Positions 58,495 through 64,000 of a stretch of DNA of 64,000 nt are shown here, in pieces; position 1 is the first letter of the stretch, and every line of letters starts with the position of its first letter. The translations under genes were made by a program, and so were the position numbers. The stretch lies in NCBI GenBank assembly GCA_965215145.1, contig OZ244038.1, forward strand, positions 1,240,001 to 1,304,000, given 5' to 3'. The notes below the pieces were generated by a model. The model did no database searches and was not told the DNA's origin. It worked only from the letters and a program-made list of their open reading frames with translations. The stretch is from G965215145 sp965215145. GTDB taxonomy: Bacteria > Bacteroidota > Rhodothermia > Rhodothermales > JANQRZ01.

Positions 58495-59220
58495 ATGCGC
58501 CTCTCCCTGCTCTCCCTCCTCTTTCTCCTCGCTACCGCCGTGCCCGCCGCTGCCCAGACCCCGCAGGTGCCGCCCTTCCCATCGCGCACCGTCACCGTCA
58601 CGGGCTCCGACACGGTCCAGACCGCGCCCGACCGGGTGACGGTCAGCTTCGCCGTGGTGACCAGGGCCGAGGGGCCGGAGGCCGCGCGCGAGGAGAACGC
58701 CGAGGCCGCGCGCCGCGCGCTCGACGCCGTCCGGGAGCTCGGCGTGCCGGAGCGGCAGATCCAGCTCCAGACGCTCCGGCTCGACCAGGAGTTCGAGTAC
58801 CGCGACCGCCGCCGCATCCCCACCGGCTACGTCGCCCGCCGCCACCTCGAGGTCGTCCTCGACGATTTGGACGCGCTGCCGGCGCTCGTCGCGCGGATCG
58901 TGCAGGAGGGGGCCAACGAGCTCGGCGGCATCGCCTACGGCCTCCGCGACCGGAAGGCCACCGAGGACGAGGCGCTGCGCCGCGCCGCCGGCCGCGCCCG
59001 CGAGAAGGCCGAGGTCCTCACCCAGACGCTCGGGGCGGGCCTCGGCCGGGTCCGCTCGGTCCAGGAGGGGGCCGTCGTCGTGCCGATGCCGCGGCCGGAG
59101 ATGGCGTTCGCCCGCGCCGAGATGGCGATGGACGACGCCGCGGCCCCGGAGCCGGGCGCCTACGCCGCCGGCGAGATCGAGGTGCGGGCCACGGTGACGG
59201 TGGTGTTCGAGATCGAATAG
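58495..59220 (+). CDS. SIMPL (DUF541) domain secreted protein
   Basis: This 241-residue protein has a signal peptide (MRLSLLSLLFLLATAVPAAAQ). Family features are RTVTVTGSDTVQTAPDRVTVSFAVVTRAEGPEAAREENAEAARRALDAVRELGVPERQIQLQTLRL and the C-terminal AGEIEVRATVTVVFEIE. The domain forms oligomeric periplasmic rings. Some members affect oxidative-stress tolerance or signalling; the exact function is unknown. The ATG at 58495 begins the signal peptide. Confidence 0.88.
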   Translation: MRLSLLSLLFLLATAVPAAAQTPQVPPFPSRTVTVTGSDTVQTAPDRVTVSFAVVTRAEGPEAAREENAEAARRALDAVRELGVPERQIQLQTLRLDQEFEYRDRRRIPTGYVARRHLEVVLDDLDALPALVARIVQEGANELGGIAYGLRDRKATEDEALRRAAGRAREKAEVLTQTLGAGLGRVRSVQEGAVVVPMPRPEMAFARAEMAMDDAAAPEPGAYAAGEIEVRATVTVVFEIE

Positions 59221-59263
59221 CGCTCGGCGAGCCACGTGTAGGCGGGGTGCCGGGGAACCGCCG

Positions 59264-59286
59264 GTAGGGACGCAGCATGCTGCGCC
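59264..59286. repeat. GTAGGGA palindrome, GCAGCATGCTGC core
   Basis: GTAGGGACGCAGC joined to ATGCTGCGCC: a perfect 14-bp core with a diverged right edge. It contains an ATG (59277) that extends the next open frame; that ATG is probably not the true start. Confidence 0.65.
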
Positions 59287-59306
59287 TCCAGACCACCCTG
59301 GGCCTG

Positions 59307-59975
59307 ATGTCCGAATTCCCCCACGCCCCCCTCGACTTCCGCGCCGTCCCCGAGACGGAGATGGCGGTCCGCGCCGAAGCGTTCTTCCGCGAGATGGACC
59401 GCCGCCGCTCCGTCCGCCACTTCTCCGACCGGGCCGTGCCGCGCGCCGCCGTCGAGTGGGCCATCCGCACGGCGGGGACGGCGCCGAGCGGGGCGCACCA
59501 GCAGCCGTGGACGTTCGTCGCCGTCGGCGACCCGGCGGTGAAGCGGCGGATCCGCGAGGGGGCCGAGGAGGAGGAGCGGCAGTTCTACGCCGAGCGCGCC
59601 ACGCCGGAGTGGCTCGACGCGCTCGCGCCCATCGGGACGGGCTGGGAGAAGCCGTTCTTGGAGACCGCCCCGTGGCTCGTGGTGCTCTTCGCGCAGCGCT
59701 ACGGGCTCGACGCCGACGGCAGCCGGCAGAAGCACTACTACGTGCAGGAGAGCTGCGGCATCGCGGCGGGGCTGCTCATCGCCGCGCTGCACCGCGCCGG
59801 CCTCGCCACGCTGACCCACACGCCGAGCCCGATGGGCTTCCTCAACGAGATCCTCGGCCGGCCGAAGAACGAGGCGCCGTTCATCCTCTTCCCCGTCGGC
59901 TTCCCCGCCGAGGGCGCGACCGTCCCGGACCTCCGGCGGAAGCCGCTCGACGAGGTCGCCGTGTGGGTCGAGTAG
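59307..59975 (+). CDS. Nitroreductase-fold flavoprotein, iodotyrosine-deiodinase-like
   Basis: This is 222 residues from MSEFPHAPLDFRAVPE. RRRSVRHFSDRAVP (FMN phosphate site) and TAPSGAHQQPWTFV are general family motifs. The lid region EEEERQFYAERATPEWLDALAPIGTGWEKPFLETAPWLVV has the E…Y…K spacing used by iodotyrosine deiodinase to hold the halotyrosine zwitterion. The end, PVGFPAEGATVPDLRRKPLDEV, closely follows the vertebrate enzyme as I remember it. It predicts reductive dehalogenation of halotyrosine-like substrates. The start at 59307 avoids the palindrome. Confidence 0.85.
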   Translation: MSEFPHAPLDFRAVPETEMAVRAEAFFREMDRRRSVRHFSDRAVPRAAVEWAIRTAGTAPSGAHQQPWTFVAVGDPAVKRRIREGAEEEERQFYAERATPEWLDALAPIGTGWEKPFLETAPWLVVLFAQRYGLDADGSRQKHYYVQESCGIAAGLLIAALHRAGLATLTHTPSPMGFLNEILGRPKNEAPFILFPVGFPAEGATVPDLRRKPLDEVAVWVE

Positions 59976-59985
59976 GGGGAGAGGG

Positions 59986-60056
59986 GGCACACGACGCGCC
60001 GATGGTAGAACGCACAAAGCCCCGGCCTCACAATGAAACGGGGGCGTCGGTGTGCC
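59986..60056. terminator. Long hairpin between convergent genes
   Basis: GGCACACGACGC (59986-59997) pairs with GCGTCGGTGTGCC (60044-60056) with one bulged base, enclosing a GCCCC…GGGG inner pair. It lies in the 98-bp gap where the deiodinase-like gene meets the cold-shock-like gene. Confidence 0.5.
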
Positions 60057-60073
60057 GAGGGAGCGGGTCGGGC

Positions 60074-60271
60074 TCAGCCGATCCGGCGGACGTTCTTGGC
60101 GATCACGCCCGTCAGCCCGCCGACGACGGTGTACTCGACGGCCTCGCCGGGCCGGAACGGGGTGCCGGCCCCGCCCCGCGCGGTGAAGGCGACGGCGCGC
60201 TCGCCCCGGTGGGGCCGGACGGTGCCGACCTTCTTACGCGCGTCGAAGGAGGTGACGGTGCCTCGGGTCAT
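60074..60271 (-). CDS. Small cold-shock-domain-like protein
   Basis: This 65-residue protein, MTRGTVTSFDARKKVGTVRPHRGERAVAFTARGG, then FRPGEAVEYTVVGGLTGVIAKNVRRIG, has the strand order and ends (G-V-T-x-F-D…G-x-x-A-x-x-V) of CspA proteins. The aromatic RNP motifs are largely lost (KKVGTVRP instead of KGFGFI; AVAF instead of VFVH). Nucleic-acid binding may be weak or altered. It is a single gene with its own 122-bp upstream spacer. Confidence 0.7.
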   Translation of the reverse strand: MTRGTVTSFDARKKVGTVRPHRGERAVAFTARGGAGTPFRPGEAVEYTVVGGLTGVIAKNVRRIG

Positions 60272-60393
60272 GGATCTGCGGGGTTGCGTGTACGATGCGG
60301 AGGGAGGCGGGCAAAGAAACTAGGCGCTCGGGAGGCGTTTGGCCGTGCAGCTTGGGCTAAGACGACCGGCAGCCGCAGCCCCCACTGCAAGCT

Positions 60394-61242
60394 TCATGAT
60401 GCCGGAGCGCGCGCGTCCAGCCAGTCCGCGATATCGTCCAGCACCCGTTCCCGCTCGGGCTCGTTGAACGTCTCGTGGTAGAAGCCCTCGTAGAGCTCCA
60501 GCGTCTTGTCGGCGGTGGGCGCGGCGTCGTAGAGCGCCTGCGTCCCCCCGGGGTCGGTGATGCGGTCGGCGGTGCCGTGGAGGAGGAGGAGCGGGAGGGT
60601 GAAGGCGTCGGCGCGGCCGAGGAGGCCGTCGGTGGCGCGGAGGATCTCGTAGCCCATGCGGGCGCGGATGCCGCCGCTGTCGGTCAGGGGGTCCGCGCGG
60701 TAGGCCCGCGCCACGGCCGGGTCGCGGGAGAGGTGGCCGAGGTCGAGCTTCGCCGTGCGCAGCCGGGGCGCGACGCGGTTGAGGAGCCCGGCGACCTTCT
60801 GGAGGAGGGGGGAGAGGTCCGGGGGGATCTTCAGCGCGGGCGAGGAGAGGATCAGCCCGGCCAGCCCGTCCGTCCCGTGCTCGACGACGTAGCGCGCCGC
60901 GACGGACCCGCCGAGCGAGTGGCCGAACACGAATAGCGGCCGGCCCTCCGCCTCCTCACGCGCCCACCCGGCGGCGACGCGGAGGTCGTCCACTAGCTCC
61001 CCGAACGACTCGACGTGGGTGCGGGGCTCGCCCTCGGAGCGGCCGTGGGCGCGGTGGTCGTAGGCGAGTGCGGCGTAGCCGTGCAGGAGCAGGTGGGTGG
61101 CGAGGTGGGCGTAGCGCCCGCTGTGCTCGGCGATGCCGTGGACGATCAGGACCACCGCCTTCGGCCGCTCGCGCGGCGTCCACCGGCGGGTGGCGAGCGT
61201 GAGGCCGTCGGCCGCGGCGAGGGTGCCGGCGTCGTGCTGCAC
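60394..61242 (-). CDS. Alpha/beta hydrolase (monoacylglycerol lipase-like)
   Basis: This 282-residue protein shows KAVVLIVHGIAEHSGRYAHLATHLLLHGYAALAYDHRAHGRSEG, the nucleophile elbow VFGHSLGGSVA, the acid region LLLHGTADRITDP and the late His in YEGFYHETFNEPERERVLDDIADWL. This is the serine aminopeptidase S33/monoglyceride lipase type. It hydrolyses lipid esters, probably in the cytosol. The catalytic triad Ser-Asp-His is complete. Confidence 0.9.
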   Translation of the reverse strand: MQHDAGTLAAADGLTLATRRWTPRERPKAVVLIVHGIAEHSGRYAHLATHLLLHGYAALAYDHRAHGRSEGEPRTHVESFGELVDDLRVAAGWAREEAEGRPLFVFGHSLGGSVAARYVVEHGTDGLAGLILSSPALKIPPDLSPLLQKVAGLLNRVAPRLRTAKLDLGHLSRDPAVARAYRADPLTDSGGIRARMGYEILRATDGLLGRADAFTLPLLLLHGTADRITDPGGTQALYDAAPTADKTLELYEGFYHETFNEPERERVLDDIADWLDARAPAS

Positions 61243-61320
61243 GGGGGAAGGGGAAGGAGGAGTGGGGGAGCGGGGGAAGGGAGGAAGGGTCGAGTAAGTT
61301 AGCGGCGTGTGCTAAACTCT

Positions 61321-61376
61321 GCCCGCTGCCCGCTGCCCGCTGCCCGCTGCCCGCTGCCCGCTGCCCGCTGCCCGCC
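61321..61376 (+). repeat. Tandem heptamer, seven GCCCGCT plus one GCCCGCC
   Basis: Eight consecutive 7-bp units end one base before the GTG of the next gene. Seven are identical, so slippage is likely recent. It is the cleanest tandem member of the heptad class and occupies the leader or promoter-proximal region of that gene. Confidence 0.95.
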
Positions 61377-61377
61377 C

Positions 61378-61674
61378 GTGACGCTCCGCCAGACCACTGC
61401 TGCTGACCCGGAAGACGACGCCATCCTCGACGCCGTCGACGAGGGGGTGCGGGCGCTGCAGGAGGCGGGCGCCGAGCCGCGCTACGTCGTCGTCGGGCCG
61501 GCGGCCTACGAGGCGCTGCGGCAGGCGATGTCCCGGCGGTTCCGCCGGGAGCCCGGCGCGTTCGAGACGTACCAGTGGCTCTCCATCGTGCTCGACCCGT
61601 TCCGCGACGCCGAGGTGTGCGTGCTCCCCGCGCCCGGCGCGCTCCTCGACGGCGTCCGCACCGAGAGAGTCTGA
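61378..61674 (+). CDS. Hypothetical protein
   Basis: This is 98 residues from a GTG directly after the heptamer repeat: MTLRQTTAADPEDDAILDAVDEGVRALQEAGAEPRYVVVGPAAYEALRQAMSRRF, then FETYQWLSIVLDPFRDAEVCVLPAPGALLDG. It is an alpha/beta pattern with a 'VVGPAAYEALR' segment resembling folds of phage capsid or encapsulin P-domains. That likeness is too weak to use. The open frame upstream runs through the repeat. Likely a real gene, function unknown. Confidence 0.55.
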   Translation: MTLRQTTAADPEDDAILDAVDEGVRALQEAGAEPRYVVVGPAAYEALRQAMSRRFRREPGAFETYQWLSIVLDPFRDAEVCVLPAPGALLDGVRTERV

Positions 61675-61715
61675 AGCTCAACCCCCTCCCTCCCCGACCT
61701 CCGAACCCCGTCCCC

Positions 61716-61997
61716 ATGAAGGCCACCTGGAACGGCGCCGTGATCGCCGAGAGCGACGAGACCGTCGTCGTCGAAGGCAACCACTACTTCCCCCCGGACG
61801 CGCTCCGCGAAGAGCACCTCCGCCGGAGCGACCACCGCACGACCTGCCCCTGGAAGGGCGAGGCGAGCTACTACGACGTCGTCGTGGGCGGCGAGACGAA
61901 CGCCGACGCCGCGTGGACCTACCCCGCCCCGAAGGACGCCGCGGCCGAGATCCGTGACCACGTCGCCTTCTGGCGCGGCGTCGAGGTGACGGGGTAG
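61716..61997 (+). CDS. DUF427 family protein
   Basis: This 93-residue protein, MKATWNGAVIAESDETVVVEGNHYFPPDALREEHLRRSDHRTTCPWKGEASYYDVVVGGE, then DAAWTYPAPKDAAAEIRDHVAFW, matches the whole DUF427 domain. CPWKGEAxYY and the final 'FW' are its hallmarks. It is a small cytosolic beta-rich protein, widespread, with no firmly known activity. It lies 41 bp after the hypothetical gene, possibly co-transcribed. Confidence 0.88.
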   Translation: MKATWNGAVIAESDETVVVEGNHYFPPDALREEHLRRSDHRTTCPWKGEASYYDVVVGGETNADAAWTYPAPKDAAAEIRDHVAFWRGVEVTG

Positions 61998-62106
61998 GGG
62001 AATCCCCCGGCAAGCTCCGGTGAACTCGGGGGCTGCGCGTTGATGGGGTCTCCACGCACGGCGTAGCTTGGGCCGCTCAACCCTCGACCGCCCTAGCGGT
62101 CGCTCG

Positions 62107-62640
62107 ATGCGTCTCCTCCGTCTTCCTGCCGTGCGCCGTCTGCTGAGTGCGGGGCTCCTCGCGAGCCTCGGGCTGTGGGCCGCCGCGCCGCTGGCCGCCG
62201 CCGGCGGGGTAACGGAGGCGCAGGCCGCCTGGGCCCGCGCCCACGCCGCCGGGCCGGTCGAGGCCGCCGTGGCCGAGGCGCTCAGCGCCGCCGCCCGCGA
62301 GACGGCCGACCCGGGCGCGTTCGCCCAGACGCTGGTCGCCGCGCTGGCGGAGCAGCCGGAGGGCGCTGCGCTCGCCGACTACCTCCGCGAGGCCGGCGCC
62401 GACGCGCTGCTGGACCTCCTCGTGGGCCACCTCGTCCGCAGCCTCGGTACGCCGACGGCGCTCTTCGCCGCGGCGCCTCCGAGCCCAGCCGCGCCGGTGG
62501 CCTCCGGCCCCCGCGCCGTCACGCCGCGCGCTATCACGGCGGCTCGGCCGGCTGTGTCGAGCGCGGTCCAGGCGCCGGCTGCTGCGCCTCCGCCCGTCGC
62601 GGTCCGGTTGCTCTCCGCCGCCCAGCCGCTCGGGCCGTAG
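62107..62640 (+). CDS. Ala/Pro-rich secreted hypothetical protein
   Basis: This 177-residue protein has a signal peptide (MRLLRLPAVRRLLSAGLLASLGLWAAAPLAAA). The mature N-terminal half is helical with Glu/Ala (VAEALSAAARETADPGAFAQTLVAALAEQPEGAALADYLREAGADALLDLLVGHLVRSL). The second half is Pro/Ala/Val low complexity. No motif. It precedes secD by 148 bp. Confidence 0.5.
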   Translation: MRLLRLPAVRRLLSAGLLASLGLWAAAPLAAAGGVTEAQAAWARAHAAGPVEAAVAEALSAAARETADPGAFAQTLVAALAEQPEGAALADYLREAGADALLDLLVGHLVRSLGTPTALFAAAPPSPAAPVASGPRAVTPRAITAARPAVSSAVQAPAAAPPPVAVRLLSAAQPLGP

Positions 62641-62788
62641 CGACCCGGCCGGCGCCGCGCCGGCCTCCCTTCGGTTTCTGCGCAGCCGTCGCTGCGCCTG
62701 CCTTCCCGTTGGCCGGAAAGCGCTGCGCGCCTGGGGTCCGCCCCGCGCCGCCGCCTCCCGGCCTGCCCGACCCCCGACCTACGATCCC

Positions 62789-64000
62789 ATGCAAGACAAC
62801 GGATTCCGCATCTTCCTCACCCTCGCGTTCCTCACGCTCTCGCTCTGGTACCTCTTTCCGACGCTCCAAAGCAACCTCCTCAACCGGGAGCTGGAGTCGC
62901 TGACGGAGGACGAGCGCGAGCGCTACGAGGAGGAGAACTACGACCGCATCCAGACCACCCGCGAGGACGCCCTCAAGCTCGGGCTCGACCTCCAGGGCGG
63001 GATGCACGTCACCCTCGAGGTCCGGATGGAGGCGCTCGTCCGCGCCCTCGCCGACCCCGAGGAGATCGACGCCAACTTCGAGGCCGCGCTGGAGCGCGCC
63101 CGCGAGCGGGCCGCCACCACGGACGACAGCTTCGTCGCCGCCTTCGTCGAGGCGTTCGAGGAGATCGACCCCGACGTCCGGCTCTCGCGGTACTTCCGCG
63201 ACGCCGGCGAGGAGATCGGCCGTCGCTCGACCAACGACGAGGTCGCCGCATTCCTCGCTGCCGAGGCCGACGAGGCCGTGCTCCGCGCCGTCTCCATCGT
63301 GCGCGAGCGCGTCGACCGGTTCGGCGTGAGCGAGCCCTCGATCCAGCGGAAGGGCACCCGCCGCATCAACGTCGAGCTCCCCGGCGTCGACGACCCCGAC
63401 CGCGTTCGCGACCTCCTCCGCGGCACGGCCCGCCTCGAGTTCCGCCTGATGGTGGACCCCGCCGAGATGGAGGCCGCCCGAGGCCGCGTCTTTGCCTTCT
63501 TCCAGGAAGATGAGGCCGAAGAAGAGGCACCGGCGGACACCACCGCGCTCGACGCCGACGGGGAGCTCCTGGAGGGGGAGGCCGACGAGGACCCGCTCGC
63601 CGGCGAGGACGACCTGCTGAGCGACGACCTCCTGGCGGACGACCTGCTCGCCGACGAGGCCGAGGAGGCCACGCCGCAGAACCCGCTGCTCGCCGTCGTC
63701 CGCCCGCTCCAGGGGCAGTCCATCGTGTTCGGCGCGGTGGCCGAGCGCGACACGGCCCGCGCCTCCGAGCTGCTCCGCCGCGAGGGTGTCCAGGACCTGC
63801 TGCCGCCGGGCGTCCGGCTCATGCGCACGGCGAAGGCCGAGGCCAGCACCGAGGACGGCGAGGAGCTCTACTACATCCTCGGCGTCCGCGGCGGCCCGCC
63901 GGAGCTCACCGGCGACGTCATCACCGAGGTCGGCGCCAACTTCGACCCGTACACGAACGAGCCCGAGATCTCGCTCACGATGAACACCGACGGGGCGCAG
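62789..64000 (+). CDS. secD: Protein translocase subunit SecD (or SecDF), 3'-truncated by window edge
   Basis: 404 residues are visible. There is a first membrane helix (GFRIFLTLAFLTLSLWYLFPTL, about 5-26), then the SecD signature LKLGLDLQGGMHVTLEV and the P1 domain with SIVRERVDRFGVSEPSIQRKGTRRINVELPGVDDPDRVRDLLRGTARLEFRLM. About 50 residues of very acidic low complexity (from FFQEDEAEEEAP to ADEAEEATPQNP, residues about 237-293) interrupt P1 before the conserved part resumes with VQDLLPPGVRL. SecD uses the proton-motive force to pull secreted proteins. Bacteroidota often fuse SecD and SecF; the fusion cannot be seen here. Confidence 0.92.
   Translation, partial: MQDNGFRIFLTLAFLTLSLWYLFPTLQSNLLNRELESLTEDERERYEEENYDRIQTTREDALKLGLDLQGGMHVTLEVRMEALVRALADPEEIDANFEAALERARERAATTDDSFVAAFVEAFEEIDPDVRLSRYFRDAGEEIGRRSTNDEVAAFLAAEADEAVLRAVSIVRERVDRFGVSEPSIQRKGTRRINVELPGVDDPDRVRDLLRGTARLEFRLMVDPAEMEAARGRVFAFFQEDEAEEEAPADTTALDADGELLEGEADEDPLAGEDDLLSDDLLADDLLADEAEEATPQNPLLAVVRPLQGQSIVFGAVAERDTARASELLRREGVQDLLPPGVRLMRTAKAEASTEDGEELYYILGVRGGPPELTGDVITEVGANFDPYTNEPEISLTMNTDGAQ

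Noticed and set aside
59277..59306. Upstream ATG as start of the deiodinase-like gene
   Set aside because: This ATG lies within the GTAGGGA palindrome; the next in-frame ATG at 59307 gives a family-like N-terminus.
1..64000. tRNA or rRNA genes
   Set aside because: I looked for tRNA-like T-loop/CCA patterns and rRNA blocks by eye and saw none; a covariance-model scan would be needed to exclude them.

Overview
The window is high-GC, gene-dense DNA. Five secreted proteins end in a C-terminal domain of the form 'PNPF…YDVLGREVA…YLVRLE', which is the type A sorting domain of type IX secretion. It also carries a GWxTD-domain protein, a one-protein hybrid two-component regulator, and at least one TAnnTTTG-type promoter. 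Together these point to the Bacteroidota/Rhodothermota side of the tree, most likely a marine Rhodothermales (Rubricoccus/Rubrivirga-like) bacterium. That placement is inference from gene content; no search was run.

Layout. 1-7117: a type I-E CRISPR-Cas effector locus (3' part of cas3, then cas8e-cse2-cas7e-cas5e-cas6e in overlapping frames). There is no cas1/cas2 next to it, and a two-repeat mini-array with exact 61-bp periodicity sits between cas3 and cas8e. 7134-11537 (minus): an ATP-grasp ligase, a QEGLA/HExxxH metalloprotein and an N-formylglutamate amidohydrolase-like protein, preceded by a small two-gene module whose first gene is frameshifted. 11623-16786: a LURP-one-like protein, a polyprenol-phosphate mannosyltransferase, two 9-bp minisatellites, isocitrate dehydrogenase and a secreted sugar dehydrogenase. 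16851-23746: two tandem M15-like (DUF5715) proteins, a ligand-poor SOD-like lipoprotein, an ABC ATPase, ComF, a queuosine-tRNA mannosyltransferase, a RelE-type toxin-antitoxin pair flanked by a duplicated gene end, and a zinc metallopeptidase. 23897-40872 (minus): secreted proteins (two metalloproteases, FG-GAP and beta-helix proteins, fibre-like protein), several with sorting domains, interrupted by a plus-strand Ser/Thr kinase with TPRs. 41057-48929: a 1315-residue hybrid regulator divergent from the pyruvate dehydrogenase E1alpha-E1beta-E2 operon. 49018-64000: metallophosphoesterase, L,D-transpeptidase, M23 peptidase, ATP-dependent PEP carboxykinase, GWxTD protein, a doubly frameshifted tsaC/ywlC-like gene, AsnRS, SIMPL protein, an iodotyrosine-deiodinase-like nitroreductase, cold-shock-like protein, alpha/beta hydrolase, small hypotheticals, DUF427 and the start of secD.

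Working together: pdhABC, icd and pckA are central carbon metabolism. The secreted set, the M15, M23 and L,D-transpeptidase enzymes and secD serve the envelope and its export. The CRISPR effector could interfere but, from what is visible here, could not acquire new spacers by itself.

The intergenic DNA is unusually patterned. There are (i) arrays with strict 7-nt periodicity, some arranged as inverted heptad arrays inside the pdh operon; (ii) a dispersed palindrome family beginning GTAGGGG; (iii) 9-bp minisatellites; and (iv) strong GC hairpins between convergent genes or after operons. These, the mini-CRISPR, and the toxin-antitoxin pair bounded by a duplicated gene end are the observations I would check first.
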